Assembly (NCBI RefSeq): GCF_037975245.1
Contig: NC_092574.1
Location: 17,277,213-17,337,212, forward strand
Direction of reading: 5' to 3'
Source of the DNA: Apostichopus japonicus
Taxonomy: Eukaryota; Echinodermata; Holothuroidea; Aspidochirotida; Stichopodidae
Length of the DNA: 60,000 nucleotides
The notes below the pieces were generated by a model. That model was not told the origin of the DNA, made no database searches, and saw nothing but the letters and a program-made list of their open reading frames with translations. The position numbers were made by a program, and so were the translations under genes. Positions 35,494 through 47,608 of the stretch are shown here, one piece after another. How positions within the stretch are numbered: the stretch's first letter is position 1; every line of letters begins with the position of its first letter.

Positions 35494-36555
35494 GTAGGTA
35501 AGGGTGATTACACTACGACCCTGTCAGAGTAAAAATGCCATCTTTACACTGGCATATTGGCCTGTTCACCTTCTTTTGTACAATGGTTTGGGTCATTAAC
35601 TCCTAAAGGTGGTCTCCTTTCATTTTGAAACTTTTGAAAAGGGCACTGTGACAAGCACTACCCCCATCTGGAGATTCATCCCAACTCCCACTTAACCACT
35701 CCCCTCCTCTTCCATGTTGGTGATGCCTTTCACATATGATGTAGATTTACAGTAGGAAGGTACTGTACATGAGCCTTACTTGGCTCGGTGGCAAGGACTT
35801 AAATGTTTTTGAAAAGTGGCTATTAAGGCAGCATTATAGAAGTCAATACCTGCAGTATCTTGGGTCATGGCTGATCATTTCTCGGTGAATCATGTCACAG
35901 TTAACTGAACAGCAGATTTTCTTGGTGTGTGTATTGACAGTCAAAAATATTTGGATTCAATCTCAAGGTTCTTTCTTTCTTTCTTGGAGGTGATAAAGAC
36001 AGTGTCATTGGTAAATAGCTTTGTTCAACACTGAAAGATTTGTTGAGAAATATAACAACTCAGTCACTTAGCGAGAATATGTACAAAGTATTCAGAATTT
36101 ATGTCTCTCAGGAGGGGCTGTGTTGGTATTTTAGGGAGAGTGAAGTTCAAGACAAGCACTCTCTTTCTTAGCTTAATTTTTAATTAGTTCAATATTAGAC
36201 TCTTTATTTATTTTAATTAGTTCAGAAAGAAATTTCACGGTGATCGTAAACCTCTATAAAGCAAACCTGATAGAAAGTTTACGGTTAAAGATTGCAAAAG
36301 AACAAGCCAAGGGAAACTACAGTCTCATCTCAAGTCATCGGGACATGTCTTCTAGAAAGTGACATTTTTAAGGAATGAAATACCTTTGTTAATTTGGAAT
36401 ATGGTTTGAGATTTTACTGTAGATGTCCTATTCTTGAGTCGTGAAGCAATGCCGAGTGGAGCATACTTTTGTCGGCAGTGATAAATGTTACAACGAGGTG
36501 AGTTGAGCAATAAATTTTGTTTTTTGCATTTTTCTACATACTTGATTTCGTGCAG

Positions 36556-36698
36556 AGCTTTAGCTCCTGGAAGATGAAAAGGATTAAGGCCACGTCAACT
36601 GAGAGAGTCAGAAAAGCAGAACGGGACGAGGTGGAAGAAAGTCAGGAGAAACTAAGGAAACGAAAGAGTAAAACTTTCAGAGAAATTGTTGAGGAAAA
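36556..36698 (+). CDS. LMO7: LMO7-like exon 2 (conserved helical SKTF region)
   Basis: The acceptor TCGTGCAG ends at 36555; a GTGAGT donor starts at 36699. It encodes SFSSWKMKRIKATSTERVRK, then a highly charged stretch ending RKRKSKTFREIVEE plus two bases of a Lys codon. In vertebrate LMO7 and LIMCH1 the corresponding region has a W-K-x-R-R start, a basic/acidic predicted helix and an S-K-T-F-K-E-M signature. This match is the main N-terminal evidence for the family. The charged region is likely a coiled-coil or single alpha-helix segment. Confidence 0.85.
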
Positions 36699-38834
36699 GT
36701 GAGTTTGCATTCCAAGGAATTTGTTGCGCTGTATTCAGATTCTCCAGTGCGAACATTCAACATCAAATACTACAAAAGTGCTTGAAAGGCATTCTTCCGG
36801 TTGTATCAGGAATGTTACTAGAACACCCACACTGAAGACGTAGACCAATTTATTGAATGCCATCTGGGGGGATGGGTGTATTTTTGTGAAATCAATTGTT
36901 CTTAGATACAAAATGGTGCTATATTATGCAACTGTATCAATCTGTTTTGTTTTAAGGCCCTGGCAGCATGAATAGACCATTCTGCTACTCAGGAATTTGT
37001 GAACCTTTGAAAATGGGGGGGGGTGGAGGGGGGGAGGAGATCTAGGCATCGCATTGCAGATGGTTCCTTAGCTTTCCAATTTATGAGAAAGTAGATATAT
37101 CTGACTTTGATTTTCAAAGAAATGTTTTTTTATCTGGTTTATTTTAAGTACATAATTTGGTCCTGCACAGTTTTGATATTAAAGTTTAACTATAGTGAAT
37201 AGCTTACTTCAGTAAGCTACATTTGTAACTACTGCAGTGTGATAATCTTTGCCCCGCAATATCTGACCACTTTCTGAGGTAGTAATGAAGCTGAAGGCAA
37301 TCCTGCTAGGCAGTTCTGCTGCACAGGTGTGTGCAAAATGAATTTGTATAAAACCTAGGAAAGGAAAGAATCAAACTTTCCATCTGTGAATTCAAAAACC
37401 AGACATACTCAATCCACCTGCCCACTCAACTGTCAATTGTACAGGAATAATCTTAAATATCATACACACTCTATGTTGTACTGGCAAGCCTTCAAAGAAA
37501 CTGCCATACCTATTTATTTGTTCTATCAGTTTCTTGATTTCTGATCCTTCTTTGTTTGTTTTTGTAGCAGATTGTTTTATTCATTCATTCCATTAACTCT
37601 CTTTGTCCACCTGATGTCTTACAGGTCCTTTTGCGACCATAAACAGGATGCAGTGTTACTGTAACATTGTTGACTGCATTTTAAACTTGTTGCCCCTGTG
37701 TTCACTTATCTAGACAATGTGTTGTTTCAAGAATAGTGTGTGGAAGGCACACTGGGTCTCTACCTTGCAGGGTTTGTGATGACTGTTAGTCAAGCCTATT
37801 TCTTTTTGCCACACAGATTTCTAATACTGAAGTATGTATTATTATAACTTTTTGTTTGATGGGTGTCAGTACAAGACAGACAATCCCCCTGTGTGGGCAA
37901 CCAACTGAACAGTTTTGTTCTATATCAATGAGTCTGACTGGTGTTTTCCCAAACAATGACTGGCTCTTTCTTCTAGGAAAATAAATAGCTCTCTATTGTT
38001 CGTCTGTTTGCACATCCCTTAAAGTTTGATGAGTCTGTTTAATGCCGTGGACAATGGCAATACATTCCAGAGGAAACTCTTGGCTATTATGCTCAGCTTA
38101 TTGTGCCAGCAAATTGCCCTTTGGTGCACTTTTGTAAGACATGTAAATCTGTTTGAGGCCTGTTTGCTCACTGTGGGATTAAACAAATAAAATATCGTAT
38201 AAAGTTTTGAGCCAGTTTTGGCTAACCTTGTCGGGGAGATGTATTTATGATATCCTCAAATAATGCTGGTGATATGATGGCAACAGTAACCTAGTAAATT
38301 TCAATGGGAATTTTGTGCAATATGTTCCGAGTGTCGACAGACCATGCACGTACTGTACCTAATATTGAACAATCACATTGCTGCATTCATACGAAGAGAA
38401 TACAAAGCACCATCACAGGGGGAGGGAGTAAGGAGAGATGGGAGTGCAGGGGGCTTAACCACTGGGGCACCGGGCTTTATCCCTGGGGTACGAGTTTCAT
38501 TTGGCTGCCCATGAAGTTATGAAGGGGCTGCGATATATGAAGAATGCAGAAGGAAGAGTCTGGTGACATAATTATCCCCAGTGCTCAGCCCTGATGCATC
38601 TGTTTATATTTGTGATAGCAGTGAAAAAAAGGAATTACAAGGATTTGCAATGTTTCTTTTTGTTGTACCTTCCTTGGATAGATATACTGCATCTGTTGCA
38701 AACAGAAATTGGGAGTTGGATGAATGATTGTTTTAATTTCTTCAACAACGAAAAAAGGAAGAAGAAAAAACAATTATGTGTCGGGTTGTTATGTTAAAAA
38801 CATCCTTTTTTTTTTTATCGTCCGTATTATTCAG

Positions 38835-39060
38835 GCAGAGACGAGAAAAATTTCTACAAAGTGGCGTTGTCAAGGTTGAAGAGCTAGGTGCCGGTGAAAT
38901 CACTAACATACTGGCAGACTTGCCATCTACTAATCTGGATTCAGACAACGAGCAAGAAGAGAGTAAGTCCCCGTCTCCTCCAATGGAGGAGGAGAGGACA
39001 AAGCCAAGGTTGGAGTGGCAGAGAGGAGAAGAAAAAGCAGTTCCAGATCGACGAAAAGAG
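38835..39060 (+). CDS. LMO7: LMO7-like exon 3
   Basis: The acceptor ATTATTCAG ends at 38834; the first base completes the Lys codon from exon 2. It encodes QRREKFLQSGVVKVEELG, then an acidic/proline segment (SKSPSPPMEEERTKPR) ending RRKE at a GTAGGA donor, phase 0. Read-through past this donor stops at 39111, and an AATAAA lies at about 39342, so a truncated isoform is possible. Confidence 0.82.
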
Positions 39061-39341
39061 GTAGGAGACTTTAACCAGCAACATTCAAAACATGCCCTAC
39101 AGAATTATTAACTTCTGTAGAAACATGTCAAAAGGCCTACACATGCTCAGCTGCTTTAGTCCATGAGTTAGATTTTAAAGGTTCCAAGTTCTGGAACCTT
39201 AAAGAATTTGTAATGCATTTTTATTTCTTTGTTGAAACAGCATAAATTACGGAATGGGTCACGCCCACTTTGCATGTGCTGTAAATTTGTAATATTATAA
39301 TGTGTACCTTATATCAGGAAACTTTGTATGTTGGAAATGGA

Positions 39342-39347
39342 AATAAA
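39342..39347 (+). terminator. Possible intronic poly(A) signal
   Basis: AATAAA lies in intron 3 about 230 bases after the read-through stop of exon 3, within AT-rich sequence. Use is unproven. Confidence 0.25.
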
Positions 39348-39950
39348 GCATTTCGATTTGAAAAATGGTTTGATTAGAAAATATGACACCAAGGATCAAA
39401 ATGGTTATTAACTTCCATATTAAATCAAATGAAGAGCAGAAAATTGCATCAGTTGTTAATATAAAGGAAACCACTAAGTTGACGTTTATCTGTTTAAAGA
39501 ATGTTTAATAGAGACAGTTTTATCTTAGAGGTTGAAGGAAGTTCATGGTAAATAAATCATTTGATCCTAGCATATTTATGAATGGTTACTGCATGTGTTG
39601 TTATATGAGTGGAGAAATGTTGTCCTATGAGGTACAGGAAGTTTGAAACAACTCATTTATGTTAGAAGTATTCTAACCTTACATTGTCGAATTAAAGTAT
39701 GTTGATGTACCAATTGATATCCTTGTTGGGGTGAATTGGACTACACCTCTGACTAATTTGGTGCCTATTATTTCTGGTTAGTCAATGCATTCTGTTTATC
39801 AGTGATGTCTTCAATAGAAGTTCTTACGATATGCCAAGAGGTCCCCGGTACATGTAGATGCCGGACGTTCTTTTCATCAGTTTAACAAAGTTTCTTTTTT
39901 ACTGACTCCATCTTGACCCCTTCATTTTCCCTGACAATACTCCCATTCAG

Positions 39951-40079
39951 CTTAGACAGAGATCCAACACACTTCCACCCAATAATCCCACACGAGATGA
40001 ATCTGTTAAAAGGGTGCCCCCTCCGGTGAAGCCCAAACCGAGATCCAGGAGCGGTAGCCTGCGTGATCGCAGCAATAGC
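39951..40079 (+). CDS. LMO7: LMO7-like exon 4 (Ser/Pro/Arg-rich linker)
   Basis: A CCCATTCAG acceptor precedes 43 codons beginning LRQRSNTLPPNNPTR, followed by RVPPPVKPKPRSRSGS and RDRSNS, ending at a GTTAGT donor. It is phase 0 at both ends, so it could be skipped without a frameshift. PPPVKPKPR is a plausible SH3-ligand motif; the RSRSGS segment is a basophilic-kinase type site. Both are inferences. Confidence 0.75.
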
Positions 40080-40363
40080 GTTAGTATTTACTGTGCACGT
40101 TAGCTTTGCTGTTGTGTTTCACACGTTAACTGACATCTGCAGGGGCCATCTGCACATCCATTTCCCAAGAGTACAATTCTTTATATCTACTGTAGAGCAA
40201 CATTCAAAATTCTAATATATTTATCATGTGCGAGATACACACTCATCATTTCATGTGGTTTTTAAAGGATACTAACGTTTCAATTTTTTGTAATAATACT
40301 ATGATAGTAATGGTGTTTCACATACTATTCTACAATATCAAGTGAATTTCTGTGTGTCATTAT

Positions 40364-40717
40364 CAGGGCCGGACTAAGCGTGTGGGGGACTGGGGCACGC
40401 AATTGTGTGGGGGCCCTATAGTCTGTATTTTTTCCGCACTTTCGTGGTTGCAAATTCAGAGAGTATTTCATCGTGTTTCAATGAATTTAAAATGTCACTT
40501 TCGATAGCAAGAATACTGAGGTTTACCAGTCTCTGTTGGCTCATCGTGGTTCTCATGTGATTTTTAATCAACTTAAATTTTGAAAATGACCTTTCACCGC
40601 TACAATTCGACAATTACGGCAGTTTTGTAAATTTTAGGATACTCTAAATGTGGGGGCCCAAAAATGTGGGGGGCCCGGAGCACGTGCCCCTGTTGCCCCG
40701 CCCTTAATCCGCTACTG
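40364..40717 (-). mobile_element. hAT deletion derivative, 354 bp
   Basis: Ends CAGGGCCGGACTAAG and (inward from the right) CAGTAGCGGATTAAG form imperfect inverted repeats. Flanking octamers GTCATTAT (40356-40363) and GTCATTTT (40718-40725) match at 7 of 8, the hAT duplication size. Subterminal sequence is rich in GGGGGCCC. It contains the 3' end of a hAT transposase on the minus strand and lies in intron 4 of the LMO7-like gene. Confidence 0.85.
40416..40613 (-). pseudogene. hAT transposase C-terminal dimerisation region (remnant)
   Basis: The minus-strand frame contains [19 protein letters not shown] followed by [18 protein letters not shown]. This is the conserved core of the hAT C-terminal dimerisation domain, in which a C/S-x-E-R-x-F-S-x-L-K-x-I-K motif and an RL-x-x-L-x-x-L-x-I-E helix are diagnostic. 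The catalytic DDE region and N-terminal zinc finger are absent because the element is internally deleted. The frame is intact over ~65 codons, so the copy is not very old. Confidence 0.8.
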
Positions 40718-40725
40718 GTCATTTT

Positions 40726-43700
40726 ATGCAGAGAATCATCTTGCTCTCAAGTTCACTGAGTTGAGGTATGATACATAGCCTTTCAAGTGAAACACCATTA
40801 CTTTTACTAATAATATCACATCTATATTTATATCACCAATATACTCACCATTCTATTAATGTGCAACAGACAAACTCATTCCTAACCCATTCATCATTGA
40901 ATTATATTCGACCCCTCTCCTTCTGTCTGGAGTCCGCTCTCTGAAATTGCAGGCAGAATGTACAGAAATTTGCCCTCTTATACTTGCAACTCTTGAAATG
41001 ATTTCCTTGGAGAGGCAAGTACATATTATCTGTCATGAAAGATTACTAGAAGGCTTAGACATGATATACTGGAGCATGCTGTACTGAGGAAGTGTGATGC
41101 GGAGTTAAGTAAACTTCATATCACTGTGCAGCAGAATAACAAATATTCATGGATTTATTACTAACATCAAATATGGAATGGCTTCAAAACATTGCTGTCA
41201 GCATTTGCTGTGAACTTCAGGGTTAAAATGAAAAAGTAATTTCTTTCTTTAACTTTTGCCAAATAGTGAAGATAAATTGTACTTATTACTGGAAGCATTG
41301 ATCGTCCTTCTTGTCACTTATATTGATTACAGTGAATTTAATCTACATGAAGTTTCTGTAGTGACATTTCTCCCCCCCCCCCCAAACCCCTCTCCCCCCT
41401 GTTGGCACCTTAAGCTTCCTCACCGTATACTCTTTGGTATAATTACAAACTGAAAAGTAAAACCACTCTTGCCATAAAACGGTGAACAAACTGGCAGCCT
41501 CTGTCATTCCTACATGCTAAATGTAATTATGAACACTAACTTATTTCTGTGCTACCAGAGTATGATATTCTGAATATTAGCAAGGCATAGCAACCAGAAA
41601 ATAAATAACTACTGTCCTCTCCCAGAGTCAGTATATTAGCAAAATACTCAGAGAGAAAATTTGATATAATAACTTTGATTAACTTCAACTTAATTTTTAA
41701 CTCAAATTTTAATTTCTCTTTGGGTTAGTGGCTAGCACTTGAAAAGTTGTGGCCTACTGTATGTTATTGTGAAGAAATATAAACCCAACAGAATTGGCCA
41801 GAAGCTAACCTAGGGTACATGACTTGTTAATATACGTGCATTTATACATATGTGCAGGAAGATATATGTTGTGTCTGAGAAGTATGGTAATTGCAGAAAA
41901 GCATAAATAATACATAGTGTTTGATAATACAAAGTACACTGCAGTGTTTGATTAACTTATTGCTTAACTGGGGGAGAGAGGTGGGAATTAAGTGTTTTGT
42001 TAATGATATACCTTAACAGTCTTGTTGACTCGTTTGGTTAAACGATAACATAAGCAAGCACTTACCTTACTTACCTATTCTAAGTAATCTGTCTTTGGTA
42101 ATTCCAACGTTTTTGTGATTTATCATTCAAAGTAAACATGTATGCTAGTATTGCATCAGTCGATGTGGTTCTTTGCCCATGTTACCAACATAAAAAAGAG
42201 ACTTTTGTCATCTCCTTACCCTGCTCGGCTTAGGAGATCAGGATGTTAAAACATGTGCTGTTATAGTTTACAGCACAAGTTTAAAACATGTGCTGCTGTA
42301 TTTTCACCAAGATCAAAAGCATGTATGAAATTAATGCAGCCTTTACTACTGTGTGAAAAGATTAATATATCTGAAACTCATTTGACTGAGCACAGGACAT
42401 GTTGACTTCTAAGTGACGGGTGTACTGTTCAAGCCACGACTTTTCTTATATTAATCAGTCAGTCAAAATTCAATTGTCGCACTTTTTACACTGCAGTAGC
42501 AGTGTGTAAAGAGTAACTACTTTTCAAGTTGTTTACTCAAAGCTAGACAAAAGTACCTTAATTTCACTGCTTGATCCCTTTGTGGATCTTAAAGCTCCTA
42601 TACCCCCCCCCCCCCCTCCGTAAAGCAGAGTTTAGAGTTGGTATTCATACAAATTTTGATGCTACTACATTTTAAAATGACCACATTAGCTCTAGATAGT
42701 CATGTTTCATTTCGAATGGAATAAAGTAACATTTGAGAATTTTCCAATCTGCTACTTGCATACATACAGTATGAGTATTTCAGTATTACTGATGTGGTGT
42801 ATATGAATATATATACACAGTATGTTGCTATGAAAACAAAATGTTGGGATTTTTTAAGCCAAACAGAGTTACTGTAGCTGAGTGTAGCATGCCCTTGATT
42901 ATCGCTCATATTACAGTCTGTGTATTAGTATACATGTATACACTGTCATCTACGAACACAAAGAAAACTCTGTCTTTGTGTTCAAGGTTATTTAAATTGT
43001 GTGTTTGTACCCACACTTGTCTGTTTCCTTTACATGCAAGCACCTCTCACCATTCACAGTCCTAATTACCACTGTCATATAGTAGCGCCTAACCTTATCT
43101 CATTGCCTTTTGTGTCTCGGAGATGTTACTAAGCCAGCCTGGACTCTCTTAGCTTAATTTCATTGCATTTCCAAGGGGTTTGACGATATAATTCAACAAA
43201 AACCAGGCACAATTCAACTGGAAATTAATTCTCCTTTTGTTAAGGTGTGCATTGTAAGAGGTGCATGCTGTCAAATACAGTTAACCCAACAAAAGGAGAG
43301 TTAACAGAAGAACTCTCACTAAGGTTAGACTTGAGTGTGCTTGTCAGAAAATCAGACCTTTAAAGAAAGAATATATAGACAAAGGGGAGTGGAATCTGTT
43401 GAAGTAGTTGAAGTAGCATTAGATGTATCTTAAAACGAGTATTTAACCAGTTAAATTTGTAATTCTTTGTATAGGCTTAATGTTATCAACGTACAGTACA
43501 CTTGTTCACTACACATTTTGCAAGACCTTCATTTTAGCCTTACAAGACAATAAGTGATCATCTATAAATTTTGATTTTCATAACTGCAAATTCCTAAATT
43601 AAGATTTGGTATGACAGAAAAATCCTGTTTACTAAATAATGTATTGCTGACCCCCCTTGCCCCCCCCCTCCCACCCTTCTTCCTCAAAGTAACAAGGATA

Positions 43701-44675
43701 TGGTGCAATAGGTGTATTCCAAGCTCACCAGTCAAGAAAGTTTCAGATATTGAAAGACTAAATGCCAATTAGTTGACTGTTAGAGAGCAGAAGGAGGAAA
43801 GTCATTTAGCCCATCAATGTCCCAAATTATTAGGACATCACACTGTGGCCAAATTTGATGTGTTCACATGTTTTATTTTAACTGGTTTACATTTAGGATA
43901 AGAAAATGCTGCAAAGGTGTCATTGGAGCCTGTAGCTTTTCTACCATTTTTTTAAGGAGTTTGGAGCACATTTTTTCGTGTGTACTAATCCTTCTGTTTT
44001 ATCTTTTTGATTTGACGTGCTGCTGTGTGTGCTAATCATTGTATATTTCTGTGTTCCAGTTTTGTAACCTTTAAAAACAGACAAAAAAAATATGACAATA
44101 CAGAACAGCAATTTTATTCATGATTTAAATTTTTCAAACTTTGATGTAAATTGCCACTAAATTTGGGATGATGGCATTGCTTTCTATTACCAAGTAAATG
44201 TCCAAACTTGTGGAAAAGGGACAGCATTTCCAAACAATTTGTTGAAAGGTCTTATAATTTTAACAAAATACTACTGGATTAAATCAGTTTTAAAATTCTG
44301 CTTTTCTAATTAACAAGCATCGGAAGATAGATAGATATTTATTCAGCCACCGATCATAACAATACAATGGAAATTGTAAAAATATAACTTCCTTTCACAA
44401 GTTTTGAATGAGAGACTCAAAATTCTTGTGACATTCAAACCTGGTAACGTCATCTTTCTTGAAAAGCTAGGTCTACACAATATCCAACCTATTGGGTGGT
44501 AGTATTGGTCTGATGATTTCACTCAAGTCGATACAAGTCAATACAAATACAAGTCAAATGCAAGTCATGGTCAATAACCAGGGCTGTTCAACATTGTCAA
44601 AAGTTACTATGCTATAAAAATAGAAGAAGAAAAGACAAGATTTTGTTCACAGAGTGCTTTTTCTGTCTTGTTCAG
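40726..44675 (+). other. LMO7-like intron 4, remainder
   Basis: No exon could be supported. C-runs occur at about 41371-41380, 42604-42616 and 43656-43672. The short ORFs (41256-41453, 42841-43065 and others) have no domain or splice support. Confidence 0.5.
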
Positions 44676-45230
44676 GTTGAACAGAAGTTTATTGAACCAG
44701 AGGTATTCACCACAACGGACTCCAGAACGACATACTCAGCACCACCACCCTCTATGAGACCCGCATCAGAGGTTATCACCGCTACCAATACTGGGAGTAC
44801 CTATGCTGCACCACCACCAGCCACCTGGTCAGCCCCAGCGACCAGGTCAGCCCCAGCGACCAGGTCAGCCCCAGCGACCAGGTCAGCCCCAGTGACCAGG
44901 TCAGTCCCATTGACCAGGTCAGCCCCAGAGACCAGGTCAGTCCCAGAGACCAGATCACTTCCAGCCAGCAGGTCCCCTCCAGCTGTAAGGAGAACAGAAC
45001 CAGAACCAGTTGAAAAACCTGTCAGTTTCCATGACAAGTTACATAAGGCCAGACAGTATGAGAAGGAGAATGATGACGAGGAACAGAAAGCGAAAGAAGC
45101 TGCGAGAAAAGTCTACAAGCCCAAGAGGTCCAGCATCTTTGCAAAGATCCGTGCGTTTGACACCGGCGAAGCTTTTAAGAAGGACAAGGATCAAGAAAGT
45201 GTGCCCAAAGTAGAGGAGAAAGCCAAACCA
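44676..45230 (+). CDS. LMO7: LMO7-like exon 5 (hexapeptide repeats, basic region)
   Basis: A CTTGTTCAG acceptor precedes 185 codons, ending at a perfect GTAAGT donor, phase 0 at both ends. The first part (VEQKFIEPE on) is Ser/Thr/Pro-rich. Then come about eight tandem hexapeptides, RSAPAT with variants (RSVPLT, RSAPET, RSVPET, RSLPAS, RSPPAV). Then VSFHDKLHKARQYEKEND and a highly charged helical segment with KVYKPKRSSIFAKIRAFD. The repeat is encoded by an 18-bp minisatellite (about 44826-44990). It is the largest exon in the window and sits just N-terminal to the PDZ domain. Confidence 0.85.
44826..44990 (+). repeat. Coding 18-bp minisatellite
   Basis: Tandem units of CCAGCGACCAGGTCAGCC type. 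The first four are nearly identical and later ones diverge by substitution, keeping the frame. They encode the RSAPAT hexapeptides of exon 5. Confidence 0.9.
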
Positions 45231-45430
45231 GTAAGTAACAACATAGTTGCATGAATAAATATGTTTTAGTCTTTTTTTCATTAAACAAATTAATGAAATG
45301 AATGAAATCATCTCGCTCTCTATCTGCCATTGGTCAATCCGTATTATACAGTACGGTGTTAACCAGGCCAATTTTTTTATGGTGAGCCGAGATGTCCAAA
45401 TTTCTGTGCTCTGGAGGTCATCTGACAGAA

Positions 45431-45625
45431 GACTAGTTGTTTACACCAAGTTCAGATTGCATTGTAACTAAATATTCCAAAATCGGTAATATAATTGGTA
45501 TTATCCCCAAAGCTGGTGTGTAATTCACCCAACTTGCAGATCTCGTCTACAGTGTACATATTGGTCATTGCTACGTTCATACATTTTTTTTGCTACCAAA
45601 TTTGCTGTTCGGACAACCAAAGAGT
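45431..45625 (+). repeat. Dispersed repeat, copy B
   Basis: It shares its order of sequence blocks with 1575-1815: CTAGTTGTTTACACCAA, TAACTAAATAT, a CCCAAAGCTGGT block, TTCGGACAACCAAA. It is in the same orientation, inside intron 5. The two copies differ by numerous substitutions and small indels. Confidence 0.6.
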
Positions 45626-46070
45626 AAGGCCTTGTAGTCCCAGGGACAAGCAGAAAAAAACTCCTTAAAGATCTGCCCTGTGAAGTCAGACTTAATGCTA
45701 CTTCTGGCAGTGGCCATTTCATGGTATAATGGTCATATTTTTGTTGAACTACTTTACTGTATGTTTAGTATTCATACCTTACAAAATGTCAGTAAATAAG
45801 GAACCAAAAAATCACATCTTCAACATAAGTAGAGAGATTTATGGTTAATAATTGATCAGTGAACTTTGTCCCCAACCACCAATGGCATAGTTATGTGATG
45901 AATTGTACTATGTGTGCACATTACACACCGCTGATCAGAAGAGGAGTATTTGTAAACCTCTTGACTGTAGTGCAACTACACTTGACGAGTAATTGACTGT
46001 TGTAAACAGAACGGCAAAAAATCAGACGGTATCAGGAAACTGAAACCGAGTGTCAGCCTCATATCTGTAG

Positions 46071-46700
46071 ACAAGTGGTTATATCCCACATACCATATAC
46101 CATATTGAAGGACAAGTAGTTAAACCTTGATATACTATTATATACATATAGACAAGTGGTTACATCCTGAATACCATATACCATATTGAAGGACAAGTAG
46201 TTAAACCTTGATATACTATTATATACATATAGACAAGTGGTTACATCCTGAATACCATATACCATATTGAAGGACAAGTAGTTAAACCTTGATATTAACA
46301 TTTAGACAAGTGGTTACATCCCGAGTACCATATACCCATTGAAGGACAAGTAGTCAAAGCTTGATACACTGTATATACATTTGGACAAGTGGTTACAACC
46401 TGAATACCATGTTTACCAGTTGAATGACAAATAGTTAAACCTTGATGTATTATATGCACATATAGACAAGTGGTTACATCCTGAATACCATATACCATAT
46501 TGAAGTACAACTAGTTAAACCTTGATATACTATTATATACATATAGACAAGTGGTTACATCCTGAATACCATATACCATATTGAAGGACAAGTAGTTAAA
46601 CCTTGATATACTATTATATACATATAGACAAGTGGTTACATCCTGAATACCATATACCATATTGAAGGACAAGTAGTCAAATCTTGATACACTATATATA
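46071..46700. repeat. 81-bp minisatellite, about 8 copies
   Basis: Units begin GACAAGTGGTTACATCCTG and contain a CATATACCATATTGAAGGAC block and a TTAAACCTTGATAT block. Spacing is exactly 81 bases for several adjacent copies (for example 46151 to 46232); flanking copies are diverged or shortened. Because 81 is divisible by 3, minus-strand frames repeat a 27-residue peptide with 'FNMVYGIQDVTTCLYV'. Its location in intron 5 and lack of other support mean this should not be read as a gene. Confidence 0.92.
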
Positions 46701-46848
46701 TATATGCATGTGATCATCACAGTCAATATGGAACATAAACTTCAATCATTGCCTAAATCCTGATAATTTTTCTGTTTGGATAAGATATGCCATCAATATT
46801 TAGTAGGTTTTATATTATATTGGTTAATCTAGAGTTGTTCTTTTACAG

Positions 46849-46984
46849 GATATTGAAGATGATGACTTTGAAGATTTAGTAATAATTATGTCTCAGAAAG
46901 CGAGAAGTCATCAAGGGTTTGGATTCCAAACATCTGGTGGATATGATGAGAAGAAACCATTGGTGGTGTCTAGTGTTAAAGCAG
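46849..46984 (+). CDS. LMO7: LMO7-like exon 6 (PDZ domain, N-terminal half)
   Basis: The acceptor CTTTTACAG ends at 46848. It encodes DIEDDDFEDLVIIMSQKARS, followed by QGFGFQTSGGYDEKKPLVV and SSVKA, ending in phase 1 at GTAATA. The first beta strand (VIIMSQK), the carboxylate-binding loop (GFGF, equivalent to the GLGF motif) and strand beta3 (LVVSSVKAG) are all visible. The vertebrate LMO7 PDZ has the same layout (ISINQ..., FGF, FVASVEAG). Confidence 0.92.
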
Positions 46985-47608
46985 GTAATAATGAAATGGA
47001 TCTCCCTCTCCTAGCTATTACCACTCAAATCTGCTTAATTGTTTTAGATGGTAAACTCTCAAGAATCAGTAAATACAATCTCTTTTGTTTGATACTGAAC
47101 AATCAAAGAGATTTATTTATGTCTCAGTCAAGTCAAAACTAGCTGATACTATCTATGGACAATCACAGAGACGTCTCTGTAGGAACTACAGGTAGTCAGT
47201 TGCTACATAAGCATCATCAAGTTGTCTGATACATCAGCTGCTGCATCTGCATATAGCCTAATATTGTATCCCTACAACGTTGGTATACCTAGGCCATAGG
47301 TTGTATGTAAGTATGATGGTAATATAGGCTTGTTATCATTCTATTGGACATTTTTATTCATAGCATTGAACAACTCACATGTACTTGAATGGCGGCAGTC
47401 TCACAAGGTTGTATAGTTTTTGGTATTGCAATGTAATCAGCCGCTTGGCACGATTGTGTCAGGCAAAACAAGGAAAGATCTATCTTTCAGGGGATTATTA
47501 CACTCGATAAGTTTGCAGTTGTTTTACACACTTAATATCATTGAGGGAACTCTCTATATGTAATCTGTCGTTTTTAATTGGAGTTTGGCTGGTTGTTGTA
47601 TTTCACAG

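Larger units (their letters stand above)
29637..36555 (+). other. LMO7-like intron 1
   Basis: A 6.9-kb intron holding the Kolobok-like transposon (30367-33581), (TA)n microsatellite (34290-34410), and a possible cassette exon (35356-35493). Confidence 0.7.

Noticed and set aside
36421-36500. Alternative LMO7 first exon ending at GTGAGT near 36497
   Set aside because: The ATG at about 36450 runs into a stop after ten codons. It could be a non-coding exon, but there is no positive evidence.
44801-45037. Minus-strand ORF with VSGADLVNGTDLV repeats
   Set aside because: Antisense of the RSAPAT coding minisatellite in LMO7-like exon 5.
46059-46726. Minus-strand ORFs repeating FNMVYGIQDVTTCLYV
   Set aside because: 81-bp intronic minisatellite; the frame is maintained only because 81 is divisible by 3.
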